In this document: in pieces, positions 17,141 to 25,217 of the stretch
Position numbering within the stretch: the stretch's first letter is position 1
How the letters are laid out: every line of letters begins with the position of its first letter
Source of the DNA: Adhaeribacter rhizoryzae
Lineage (GTDB): Bacteria; Bacteroidota; Bacteroidia; Cytophagales; Hymenobacteraceae
Assembly (NCBI RefSeq): GCF_008629685.1
Contig: NZ_VWSF01000003.1
Span: forward strand, 90,270-154,269
DNA: 64,000 nucleotides
Direction of reading: 5' to 3'
Notes under the pieces: generated by a model
What the model was told of the DNA's origin: nothing
Seen by the model: only the letters and a program-made list of their open reading frames with translations
Databases searched by the model: none
Made by a program: the position numbers and the translations under genes

Positions 17141-19051
17141 TTAGCGCACCACCACTACGCCTAACTGAGCACCAATTTCTACTTCGTACTGCTGCAGGGT
17201 TTTAATTAAGGTCATTATTTTCATTATTTCGGTAAAATCCTTCTCAGTTTTAAGCAGCTCCGAGTTTTCTTTAATCATTTGCTGTACGTTGCGCCACTTA
17301 AGCCGCAGCACGGCGGTATCGGCGGCAAACTGCAGCATATCGGTTTCGCGGGGCACAAATATCTGGTGCGTTTCCCAGTTTTCGCTTAGTTCAAATTTAT
17401 CGGTCAGTAAACTAACCGCTTCCTGCCGAATTTCGCCATCGGGGTAATTAATAAAATAATCCGGCGAAACCAGGGGCGCCTGCTTTGCTACTTCCTGAAA
17501 CAAAGCTACCAGCCGGGCATAAATAGGTATTTTAAATTCAATGTCTTCGAGTTGCGTCAGCAGGTAAGGCAAAAAAGGTTCACCTTCGGGTAGTTTATGC
17601 GCCGAATAATTCAACAGCAGGCGTAAGACTTCTCGCTCGTGGTGCAATAGAATGGCATCATCAGCGGCAACTTTATCTTCGGGTTGGGGCGTTAGTTCAG
17701 GATTAGGCGCATTTACCGGCATTTCCGGAGCAGCGGGTTTCTGCCGCTCCTGCTTCATAAGTTTATTGTACTCGGTTAACAGTACCTGCTCTTCTATACC
17801 AAATATTACACTGCACCGCTGTAAAAATACTGCCCGCTTAATAGAATCCGGAATTTTAGCAATGCTAGAAATAATTTCCCGGATGGCTTCGGCTTTTTTA
17901 ACCGGGTTGTGCTCGGCCTCCTGGCTTAACAGCTCGGTTTTAAAAGATATAAAATCTTTGGCGTTGGTATTAATATATTGCTTAAAAGCCGTGTCGCCTA
18001 CTTTCCGGATGTAACTGTCGGGGTCTTCTTTATCCGGAAACAAGACCACGTTTACGTTCAGGCCACCTTCCAGAATTAAGTCAATGCCCCGCAACGATGC
18101 TTTAATTCCGGCCGCATCGCCGTCGTAGAGCACCGTAATATTTTTGGTATACCGCCCAATTAATTTAATCTGGCCTTCGGTGAGCGATGTTCCCGACGAA
18201 GCCACCACGTTCTCGATACCGCCCTGACTTAAAGAGAGTACATCTAAATAACCTTCTACCAAATAACATAAATCCTGGCTCCGGATGCCTTGTTTGGCTT
18301 GGTACAGCCCGTAGAGCACATCGCTTTTGTGATATATTTCGGACTCCGGCGAATTAACGTACTTGGGTGTTTTGTCATTAGACTTAAGCGTGCGGCCACC
18401 AAAACCCACTACCCTCCCCGATATGTTATGGATGGGGAACATGACCCGCGCCCGGAACCGGTCGTATTTTTTATCTTCTTTAACAATGGTCAGGCCGGTA
18501 CTCTCTAAAAATTCCAGCTTAAACCCTTGCGCCAGCGCTTTAGACGTTAAACCATCCCAGGCTTCGAGGCTATAACCCAGCTCAAACTTCTGAATAGTTG
18601 GCATAGATAAACCGCGGTCTTTAAAGTAAGGCAAGCCAATACTTTTACCCTGCTCGTGGTTCAGCAACATATCATGGAAATAATCTTTGGCGAAGTTCGA
18701 TAATATATATTGGCTTTCTTTTTCGCTCTGCGCCTGGGTAAGTTCCGGGGTAACTTCTTCTTCAATGGCAATGGCGTATTTTCGGGCCAGGTATTTCAGG
18801 GCATCTACGTAGCCCAGGCCTTCAATATCCATTATAAACTGAATAGAATTACCCGCTTTGCCGCACCCAAAACACTTATAAATACCCTTAGCCGGCGACA
18901 CCGAAAACGAAGGCGATTTTTCGTGGTGAAACGGGCACGGTGCCCACATGTTCTGGCCTTTTTTCTTCAGGGTTACAAAATCCCCGACCACCTCCACAAT
19001 ATCGGCTTGCTGAATAATCTGGTCGACGGTTTCCTGGGGTATGCGAAACAT
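17141..19051 (-). CDS. dnaG: DNA primase
   Basis: 636 residues. DnaG synthesises RNA primers at the replication fork. The CHC2 zinc finger is complete (C39, H42, C60, C63), followed by the RNA polymerase domain with IHNISGRVVGFGGRTL and the TOPRIM motifs (VEGYLDVLSL; VVASSGTSLTEGQ; LYDGDAAGIKA). The C-terminus (about 440-636) is the variable helicase-interacting region. The start at 19051 gives the family N-terminus (MFRIPQETVDQII). A TAnnTTTG element lies at 19075-19082. It is not in the rpsU-dnaG-rpoD arrangement known from proteobacteria. Confidence 0.96.
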   Translation of the reverse strand: MFRIPQETVDQIIQQADIVEVVGDFVTLKKKGQNMWAPCPFHHEKSPSFSVSPAKGIYKCFGCGKAGNSIQFIMDIEGLGYVDALKYLARKYAIAIEEEVTPELTQAQSEKESQYILSNFAKDYFHDMLLNHEQGKSIGLPYFKDRGLSMPTIQKFELGYSLEAWDGLTSKALAQGFKLEFLESTGLTIVKEDKKYDRFRARVMFPIHNISGRVVGFGGRTLKSNDKTPKYVNSPESEIYHKSDVLYGLYQAKQGIRSQDLCYLVEGYLDVLSLSQGGIENVVASSGTSLTEGQIKLIGRYTKNITVLYDGDAAGIKASLRGIDLILEGGLNVNVVLFPDKEDPDSYIRKVGDTAFKQYINTNAKDFISFKTELLSQEAEHNPVKKAEAIREIISSIAKIPDSIKRAVFLQRCSVIFGIEEQVLLTEYNKLMKQERQKPAAPEMPVNAPNPELTPQPEDKVAADDAILLHHEREVLRLLLNYSAHKLPEGEPFLPYLLTQLEDIEFKIPIYARLVALFQEVAKQAPLVSPDYFINYPDGEIRQEAVSLLTDKFELSENWETHQIFVPRETDMLQFAADTAVLRLKWRNVQQMIKENSELLKTEKDFTEIMKIMTLIKTLQQYEVEIGAQLGVVVVR

Positions 19052-19074
19052 AATTTAGAAGCTGGGTGCTTTTA

Positions 19075-19082
19075 CAAAGATA
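19075..19082 (-). promoter_or_regulatory. candidate promoter -7 element of dnaG
   Basis: The minus strand reads TATCTTTG, an exact TAnnTTTG match, 23 nt before the dnaG ATG, a normal distance for Bacteroidota. No clear -33 TTG was found. Confidence 0.45.
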
Positions 19083-19346
19083 GAAAACCCGGACATAAAA
19101 GAAATTCATTCTTTTGCCTGGCGCCTTCAGCTTTTATAAACCTCCCTGATTGTGAATTGCTTTATCCGGAAAGATTTTTTAGCGCCAGAATATTGCTGCA
19201 TTGGCCAAAATAAAAGGCCAGAATAAACCTTGAGAAGATGCTAGCCGAAAATTTTACAGCAAAAATTAAAAAAATTAAATATTAATGTTTTTTAATATTT
19301 AAACTTTCATTAATTTAGTGCAGGTTAATAAACGGATAACTATTCC

Positions 19347-19493
19347 ATGAAAAAGTTACTACCACTATCTATGATTTTGCTGGTAAGCCAACTGGCTTTA
19401 GCATTATGGGCAGGCAAAAAAACACCCGAGGCAAATTTAGCTAAGGCCGGCAAAATGCTAAAGAGCGGTGAAGACTGGTTTATTGGCAGTTGA
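19347..19493 (+). CDS. small secreted peptide candidate (48 aa)
   Basis: ATG at 19347 to TGA at 19491-19493. The N-terminus is a textbook signal sequence: MKK, a hydrophobic core (LLPLSMILLVSQLALALW) and an Ala-x-Ala site. The predicted mature peptide is about 26-29 residues, rich in Lys and Gly, ending GEDWFIGS. A near-match to the -7 element (TAATTTAG, 19311-19318) lies upstream. It sits in a 1.47-kb region without other genes. Its C-terminal half shares a loose pattern (LA-x2-G-x2-LK-x-G) with the second small ORF at 19837. I recognise no family. It may be a non-coding coincidence, but the signal sequence makes chance less likely. Confidence 0.45.
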   Translation: MKKLLPLSMILLVSQLALALWAGKKTPEANLAKAGKMLKSGEDWFIGS

Positions 19494-19780
19494 TTTTTAC
19501 TAAACAGTTTACTTTTTAAAATTAACCAGAACTAAGCATGCGCTTGCCTTAAGGTTATCTTTATTAAATTAAATTTTTCAGATATATTTAGGCTACTATT
19601 TACAAACAGTTATACAAAACATTTATACCAGTAATAAATATATATAGCTTGAAATAAAGCTTATTACCTTATACTTTTTAGATTTAACAATTATTTAACT
19701 CACGCGAGAAGTCTATTAAAACCTTCTTAAAAAAATATAAATAAAAAACTTAAATAATTTTTATTAAATATTATTTTACT

Positions 19781-19788
19781 TAGATTTG
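19781..19788 (+). promoter_or_regulatory. promoter -7 element before the second small ORF
   Basis: TAGATTTG matches TAnnTTTG exactly and lies 48 nt before the ATG at 19837, in very AT-rich DNA. A transcript from here would run to the terminator at 20196-20225, about 430 nt. Confidence 0.45.
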
Positions 19789-19836
19789 CCCAAGTTAAAC
19801 AACCAGATATATTTTACCATACAAAAGCTTAGCCCC

Positions 19837-19926
19837 ATGAAAAGCAAAGAAAATTCAAAAAAATTAGCCACCGTAGGCAGCTGGATTTTAAAACCAGGTC
19901 AGAAAATTACTACCACAACCCGATAG
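19837..19926 (+). CDS. small peptide candidate (29 aa)
   Basis: ATG at 19837 to TAG at 19924-19926. The peptide is strongly basic at the N-terminus (MKSKENSKK), then LATVGSWILKPGQKITTTTR, with a C-terminal run of four Thr. It has no signal peptide. A good -7 element stands 48 nt upstream and a terminator about 270 nt downstream. The Thr-rich tail and short leader-like basic start would suit a modified-peptide precursor, but no modification enzyme is nearby, so this is only a possibility. The remaining 3' part of the unit (19927-20195) contains an 8-bp hairpin (19970-19977 with 19987-19994) and no ORF of note. Confidence 0.35.
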   Translation: MKSKENSKKLATVGSWILKPGQKITTTTR

Positions 19927-20195
19927 TATTTAGCACACCTCTACAAATTAGGATTTAAAGTAGTTGGCAATTCAGCAATAATTTTCTGCTGAATAAAACA
20001 AACTGTGTATCATTCCCGGAAAAATACTAATCTGGATTTACGTAATGTAGAATCCGGTGTATTTTTTACCTCAAATCTTTTCAAAGCTGTTTAACCCAAC
20101 TTTAAACTAGCTCCTGTTTTAGTTTTGGATGACCATTTTACGCCTGCTGAAAATATTTGCCCCTACCCTAAAAAAAGCACCAAAAAAATGAACCG

Positions 20196-20225
20196 CCCCG
20201 CTCTGGTTAGTGGGGTTTTGTTTTT
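20196..20225 (+). terminator. terminator of the micro-ORF transcription unit
   Basis: CCCCGCT (20196-20202) pairs with AGTGGGG (20209-20215) with one G-U pair and a 6-nt loop, followed by TTTTGTTTTTG. It points along the + strand and no annotated gene lies upstream on that strand, so it implies a small transcript in the 19.3-20.2 kb region. From 20226 to 20518 I see nothing. Confidence 0.75.
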
Positions 20226-20518
20226 GTAGCCTTTCATATTCTGGTAATAATAATTACTTGAACCTAAAATAATTGCTAGTTTTCAATTGGCAGGAAATTA
20301 GAAGCTGGAAATAATTAGTAGCTTTAACTGCAAACTGGTGCGTACGCAGGAAATATTGTAAAGTATGCTTTAAGCCAATGGCTAACTTTAGTTAGTATTT
20401 ACCAACCAGTTCTAAAAACAACCGCATTCTACCGGAAAATAATTCTGCCTGTCTGCTAATATTATTCGCACTATTTTTTTAAATTTTATACCGCAAACCT
20501 AATTTTTACAACTCCTTT

Positions 20519-21229
20519 ATGAATAATGAGTTTGAGGTTTTTGATTTTCACCGAATCTTCTTTGGAAATACACCTCTGATTTTTTTGCTGGAAATTGTTT
20601 TCCGGACGCTGATAATGTATAGCTACAGTATTTTTTTATTGCGCATTTTAGGCAAAAGAGGAATGGGTCAACTTTCTATGCTCGAACTGGCCATTATTAT
20701 TGCCTTTGGCTCGGCCATTGGCGACCCCATGGTTAATGCAGATTTACCCATAGTGCACGGCATGGTGGCAGTTACGGTAGTTACTTTATTCCAGATTGGT
20801 TTGGAACGTTTAGTAAATAAAAACAAAAAAGTAGAAGCTATTCTGGAAGGCGAAGCCAATTTAGTAGTAGACAAGGGCGTAATAAAATGGGATTGCCTCA
20901 CCCGAGATAATTTATCTAAAGAAGATTTATTCCGGTCGTTGCGTAGTAAAGACGTGGAGCATTTAGGCGAGATTGAAAAAGCATTTTTTGAAACATCGGG
21001 TCAGATTTCGATAATGTTTCGGTCGCCGAAAAAAGTTAAACCGGGTTTGAGTTTAATACCCGAAAACGAATTAAAACCGGAAACAATCCTGAAAGCGCCG
21101 ATGCCCATACCAACCGCCGGCCTTTACTGCTGCTTAGATTGCGGCAACGTTAAAAATTTAGAGCAAGGCCAAAAAGTAAGTAAATGTGAGCTCTGCGGCG
21201 GCAAAGAATGGGTAGAAGCTAAAAAATGA
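20519..21229 (+). CDS. DUF421 (YetF/YcaP-like) membrane protein with C-terminal zinc ribbon
   Basis: 236 residues. Three N-terminal TM helices (about 18-40, 48-68, 78-98) contain the family motif LLRILGKRGMGQLSMLELAI and IIAFGSAIGDPM. The soluble part (about 115-190) matches the YetF domain, with the motif DNLSKEDLFRSLRSKDV. Unusually, residues about 205-232 form a CxxC...CxxC pair (CCLDCGN and CELCGG) like a rubredoxin or zinc ribbon. Members are common and their role is uncertain; some are linked to spore germination or stress. The metal-binding tail is my inference. Confidence 0.85.
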   Translation: MNNEFEVFDFHRIFFGNTPLIFLLEIVFRTLIMYSYSIFLLRILGKRGMGQLSMLELAIIIAFGSAIGDPMVNADLPIVHGMVAVTVVTLFQIGLERLVNKNKKVEAILEGEANLVVDKGVIKWDCLTRDNLSKEDLFRSLRSKDVEHLGEIEKAFFETSGQISIMFRSPKKVKPGLSLIPENELKPETILKAPMPIPTAGLYCCLDCGNVKNLEQGQKVSKCELCGGKEWVEAKK

Positions 21230-21262
21230 CAGCTAATTTTTATAAAATAATCATAAAATAAA

Positions 21263-22222
21263 TTACTGACTAGTAAATTGGTATTTCTTCAAAAAGTGTA
21301 CATTCATTTCGTTTAATAAATTACTTTTATAATAATTATAGAAAAACGTAACGGTATTCTCGCGCTTAAGCAAAACTCCGCTTAAATATTTCCTGACTAA
21401 ATTGTTGTTGTAAAATAAGCCTGAATCAAGATTAGAATAAACGGAGTAGGTTCTTCGATCATCAATTGAGCTTCCATATAAAAAATGAAATAAGTCAAGC
21501 TCATCAATTCCATTCAAAACATCTGAGTAAAGGCTAATAATAAATGGCATTTTTGTTTCTTCGATAAAATCTGCGTACTTATTAACCTTTTTTATAAACT
21601 CGCTTCCGTTTGATATTAATCTTCTTAGATCAATATCTACAGAGTTATTATTTCCAATAACAATTATATTCTTAAGAGTAGAGTCGACAGCTTTTATCTT
21701 AAAAGAAATATTTTTAAATAAAGTAATTTGCTCAAAAAGTGCCCTTTCATGAGAAAGCCATGATCTTAATTGATGTGTGATTTCATCAAGATCATACTCC
21801 GAAGGGTCAAAATATTCATTTTCAAAATTAACTTTTAAGTAGCAACTACCTTCTAATATTGATAATCGTTCTAAGAGCTCACTTTCAAAATCGTTTCTAA
21901 TCTGGTCTTTTCTGGTAGGGTTCAATCTTGAAACTTCATTCAGTATCTTCTGTCCATTCAATGTCAATGTCCAATCTGGTTCTAAGTTTTTACTTTGAAA
22001 CTTATATTTTTTTTCATATTCTGTTTGTGCCCCATTATTAGCAAAAAATAACCCAAAATTTATTTCAGTAATCTTTGAATAAAAAGTAGTCCTATTCTTT
22101 TCTTTAATTAAATTCTTCTTAATTTTTTCTCTAGTTTGAAAATCGAAAGCCAAAATTTTACTTTCAAAATCTTTCCAGTAATACACATATTCTTCATATA
22201 AGGTCATTACTTCAGCTTTCAA
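21263..22222 (-). CDS. AT-rich orphan protein, possible PD-(D/E)xK-like nuclease fold
   Basis: 319 residues, hydrophilic, rich in Asn, Lys, Phe, Tyr and Ile. Its codons are visibly more AT-rich than neighbouring genes, which suggests recent acquisition. The N-terminal third has a pattern compatible with a PD-(D/E)xK core: a helix with Glu (KITEINFGLFFANNG), then E-x-K-Y-x-F, then EPDWTLTLNGQKILNEVSR, in which PD and the E-V-S could be the metal-binding strand; the usual final Lys is replaced by Ser. The rest shows no recognised motif. The start may be the ATG at 22222 or the one five codons in. It converges with DUF421 and has no obvious partner gene. Function unknown. Confidence 0.6.
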   Translation of the reverse strand: MKAEVMTLYEEYVYYWKDFESKILAFDFQTREKIKKNLIKEKNRTTFYSKITEINFGLFFANNGAQTEYEKKYKFQSKNLEPDWTLTLNGQKILNEVSRLNPTRKDQIRNDFESELLERLSILEGSCYLKVNFENEYFDPSEYDLDEITHQLRSWLSHERALFEQITLFKNISFKIKAVDSTLKNIIVIGNNNSVDIDLRRLISNGSEFIKKVNKYADFIEETKMPFIISLYSDVLNGIDELDLFHFLYGSSIDDRRTYSVYSNLDSGLFYNNNLVRKYLSGVLLKRENTVTFFYNYYKSNLLNEMNVHFLKKYQFTSQ

Positions 22223-22338
22223 AAGAATATTATAATAAAGTATCTAAATTTGAACTAGCAAAAAAGTATAAATCGTTTCAGAACTTAGCCAATTTCATAT
22301 TTATATTAAATTAGCTAAATCTTTCTACCACAGCTATA

Positions 22339-23397
22339 TTATGATCCTTTGTTAGCCGGCTCCCCATCTTTCACACACCGGAAACCTAAATTATTGGAGG
22401 CGCTGCTTATTTCGCCTTTGCCGCGACTGCCGGGGCGGTAGCGAATGCAATATTCGTCGGAGCACAGGAAAGAGCCACCGCGTTGTACCCGTTTTATCGA
22501 GCCGGGTTCATCTGGGTCAAAGCTATCGGCTGGACCTTTGGGATTTTGTTTGGCGCTGTGCTGGTAATAATCGGGGCGGTAAAAATCCTGACACCACTCC
22601 CATACATTGCCATCCAGGTCGTAAAGGCCGAAGCCGTTAGCCGGAAAAGATTTAACCGGTGCAACCGTGATAAAGCCATCTTCGCCACTGTTTTTTTCCG
22701 GAAAATTTCCCTGGTAAATATTAGCTACCCATTTGCCTTCGGGTTTTAGTTCTTCGCCCCAGTAAAATTTGCGGCGACCTTTACCACCCTGCGCAGCATA
22801 TTCCCATTCGGCTTCGGTGGGCAAACGCTTACCGGCCCACCTGGCATAAGCGGCGGCATCTTCGTAACACACCTGCACTACGGGGTCGTTGGGTTTGTTT
22901 GTTATAGAACTATTAGGCCCTTGCGGATGCCGCCAACTGGCGCCAGGTACGTATTGCCACCACTGCAACGGATTATCGAGGCTTACTTCCTGGGCCGGCG
23001 GCGTAAAAACGCCCGAGCCCGGCACCAGTTTATCAACTGGCACGCCAGGGAAATCGGCCGGATTAAGAGCTCGTTCGGCCACAGTTACGTAGCCCGTAGC
23101 TTTTATAAATTGGGCAAATTCTGCATTGGTCACTTCGTGCTCATCCATCCAAAACCCGCTTATTTCTACTTCGTGAATAGGCTGCGCATCCGGAAAACTG
23201 CTGTCATCGGAACCCATTTGGAACTTACCAGCGGATATCCAAACCATTTTAGCCGGAATGGTATCGGTTACTTGGGTTAATGCCGGCTGGGCCGATACTT
23301 CGCTGGTTTTAGAATTTTTCTTTTCGGGTTGCGTTTGGCAAGCAGCCAGTCCGGCCAGTAAAAAAGCAGTAAAATAATATCTTCGTAAGTGGGGCAT
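22339..23397 (-). CDS. formylglycine-generating-enzyme-like lipoprotein (SUMF1 family)
   Basis: 352 residues from the ATG at 23397. A lipoprotein signal ends in the lipobox LAAC (Cys about 20). The FGE-sulfatase domain spans about 50-350: PAKMVWISAGKFQMGS, FWMDEHEVTNAEFAQF, GKRLPTEAEWEYAA, GLYDLDGNVWEWCQDFY and NNLGFRC. The segment GGSFLCSDEYCIRYRPGSR keeps both cysteines in the spacing of the catalytic pair of genuine formylglycine-generating enzymes, so it may oxidise sulfatase cysteines. Many Bacteroidota relatives have other roles, including the GldK/J gliding proteins. No sulfatase is in the window. An upstream in-frame start at 23418 would add 7 residues and is less likely. Confidence 0.85.
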   Translation of the reverse strand: MPHLRRYYFTAFLLAGLAACQTQPEKKNSKTSEVSAQPALTQVTDTIPAKMVWISAGKFQMGSDDSSFPDAQPIHEVEISGFWMDEHEVTNAEFAQFIKATGYVTVAERALNPADFPGVPVDKLVPGSGVFTPPAQEVSLDNPLQWWQYVPGASWRHPQGPNSSITNKPNDPVVQVCYEDAAAYARWAGKRLPTEAEWEYAAQGGKGRRKFYWGEELKPEGKWVANIYQGNFPEKNSGEDGFITVAPVKSFPANGFGLYDLDGNVWEWCQDFYRPDYYQHSAKQNPKGPADSFDPDEPGSIKRVQRGGSFLCSDEYCIRYRPGSRGKGEISSASNNLGFRCVKDGEPANKGS

Positions 23398-23700
23398 TTG
23401 CAATAAATAAAAAACCAATTTAGTAATAATTTATTTAACTGCTAATCTGAGCCACGCGCGACAACGCCACAAACAACAGGTTATTTATAAATATTGGCTT
23501 GCTATGGTTTAAAGACAAATAGGGCATTTTCAACCACAACAGGTTTACTGTTCAAGAACAGAGTCATTGTATCCGGCGGTCTTGTTCTGAGCTTCAGCAT
23601 AAGATTTTCGTTGTTCTAAAAAAAAACTATTACAGAGCTACTTCTCAGCTAAAACCGGCTAATATTCCGGTAAATCGGGGTATATCTGAACTAATTTTTG

Positions 23701-23708
23701 TACTTTTG
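23701..23708 (+). promoter_or_regulatory. candidate promoter -7 element of mrp-nfu
   Basis: TACTTTTG matches TAnnTTTG and ends 28 nt before the mrp ATG. The rest of the 23398-23736 spacer shows a small hairpin near 23551 (CTGTTC/GAACAG) and nothing else. Confidence 0.45.
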
Positions 23709-23736
23709 TAAATAATTATATTAGCTAAAGAATAAG

Positions 23737-24840
23737 ATGGCTATTACGCAACAAGATATATTAAAAGCCTTAAGTTATGTAGAGGAACCGGATCTTGGCA
23801 AAGATTTGGTAACCCTGAACATGATCGAAAATATTCAGATAGACGGTAAAAATATTGCATTTACTGTTATTCTTACCACCCCGGCCTGCCCCCTGAAAGA
23901 ACTGATTCAGAACGCCTGTATCCGGGCCATTCATACCATGGTAGATAAGGAGGCTAACGTAACGGTTAACCTCACCAGCCGCGTTACTACTGCCCGCGAT
24001 ACGAATTCGGCTATTTTAAAAGACGTTAAAAATATTATTGCCATTGCTTCGGGTAAAGGCGGCGTAGGTAAATCTACGGTAACAGCAAACCTGGCTATTG
24101 CTTTATCGCAAAGTGGCGCCAAGGTAGGTTTAATTGATGCCGATATTTCGGGACCAAGTATGCCGCTGATGTTTAATGCCGAAGAAGAACGCCCCCAGGT
24201 ATTCCGGACGCCCGAAGGCCGTAACCTGATTGAGCCCATTGAACGCTACGGCATTAAAATTATTTCTATCGGTTTCCTGGCTCCTGCCGAAAATGCAGTA
24301 GTTTGGCGCGGCCCCATGGCCAGCTCGGCTTTAAAGCAATTTATTTCGGATGTAGACTGGGGCGAACTTGATTATTTATTAATTGACTTACCGCCCGGTA
24401 CCAGCGATATTCACTTAACTTTGGTACAAACCGTGCCGGTAACCGGGGCTATTATTGTAACTACCCCGCAAAAAGTAGCCTTGGCCGATGCGCAGAAAGG
24501 TTTGCAAATGTTCCGGCAACCGCAGATTAACGTGCCGGTGCTCGGAGTTATTGAAAATATGGCTTACTTTACACCCGCCGAGCTGCCGCAAAATAAATAT
24601 TATATATTTGGCGAAGGCGGCGGCCAGCAATTGGCAACTAAATGGGGCGTTCCGTTGTTAGGACAAATACCACTGGTACAAAGTATCCGGGAAAGCGGCG
24701 ACGAAGGAATGCCTGAAGTAATAAAAGTGGATTCGCCGGCTGGTAAAGTGTTTGAAGAAGTGGCCCAGGCCGTAGCCCAACAAGTTTCGGTGCGAAATGC
24801 CGGGTTGGCGAAAACAAAAATAGTACCTATTAACACCTGA
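23737..24840 (+). CDS. mrp: Mrp/NBP35-type P-loop ATPase, iron-sulfur carrier family
   Basis: 367 residues. An N-terminal MIP18/DUF59 domain (1-80, TTPACPLKELIQNAC) is followed by the ATPase with deviant Walker A ASGKGGVGKST (about residue 105), DADISGPSMP and DLPPGTSDIHL. Members load or transfer Fe-S clusters, or act in related assembly. The C-terminal CxxC pair that binds the bridging cluster in most Mrp/ApbC proteins is absent: the region after VIENMAYFTPAEL contains no cysteine. nfu follows after 4 nt, so the pair is an operon. A terminator after nfu ends it. Confidence 0.93.
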   Translation: MAITQQDILKALSYVEEPDLGKDLVTLNMIENIQIDGKNIAFTVILTTPACPLKELIQNACIRAIHTMVDKEANVTVNLTSRVTTARDTNSAILKDVKNIIAIASGKGGVGKSTVTANLAIALSQSGAKVGLIDADISGPSMPLMFNAEEERPQVFRTPEGRNLIEPIERYGIKIISIGFLAPAENAVVWRGPMASSALKQFISDVDWGELDYLLIDLPPGTSDIHLTLVQTVPVTGAIIVTTPQKVALADAQKGLQMFRQPQINVPVLGVIENMAYFTPAELPQNKYYIFGEGGGQQLATKWGVPLLGQIPLVQSIRESGDEGMPEVIKVDSPAGKVFEEVAQAVAQQVSVRNAGLAKTKIVPINT

Positions 24841-24844
24841 TAAA

Positions 24845-25114
24845 ATGGTAGCGACCAACACAGAAGAATTACTATTTGAGCGAATTGAAAGAGCCTTGGA
24901 CCAGATACGACCTTATCTGGAAGCCGACGGTGGGAACGTAAAAATATTGGAATTATCGGATGAGATGGTTTTGAAACTGGAACTGCTGGGTGCCTGTGGT
25001 TCCTGCTCGATGTCGGTTATGACCATGCGGGCCGGTATTGAACAAACCATTAAGCGCGAAGTACCCGAAATAAAATCGGTGGTGGCTGTAAACTTAACGC
25101 CACCCGAACTTTAA
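24845..25114 (+). CDS. nfu: NifU-like iron-sulfur scaffold (Nfu domain)
   Basis: 89 residues, a stand-alone C-terminal NifU domain. The cluster-binding motif is LGACGSCSMSVMTMRAGIEQ with CxxC. The upstream stretch IRPYLEADGGNVKILEL is typical. It likely receives or delivers 4Fe-4S clusters. It starts 4 nt after mrp, so the two products probably act together. Confidence 0.93.
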   Translation: MVATNTEELLFERIERALDQIRPYLEADGGNVKILELSDEMVLKLELLGACGSCSMSVMTMRAGIEQTIKREVPEIKSVVAVNLTPPEL

Positions 25115-25137
25115 AATATATCTCCTTTTTTTTACCC

Positions 25138-25184
25138 AATAAAAACCGAAGTTAGCTAAGCCTGACTCCGGTTTTTATTTTTTT
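25138..25184 (+). terminator. terminator of the mrp-nfu operon
   Basis: An 11-bp stem plus 3 bp beyond one mismatch pairs 25138-25152 with 25165-25179, followed by seven T. It lies 24 nt after the nfu stop and 34 nt before the next gene. Confidence 0.88.
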
Positions 25185-25217
25185 GTACCTTTACTTTTAA
25201 GGTATAACTTCCGCTTT

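Noticed and set aside
18710..19213. 167-codon + strand frame over the dnaG 5' end
   Set aside because: It is antisense to the conserved zinc-finger and start of dnaG; no recognisable motif.
21263..23397. DUF421, AT-rich orphan and FGE-like gene as a three-gene defence island
   Set aside because: Orientations and spacing do not suggest an operon, and the FGE-like and DUF421 proteins have ordinary composition and non-defence families.
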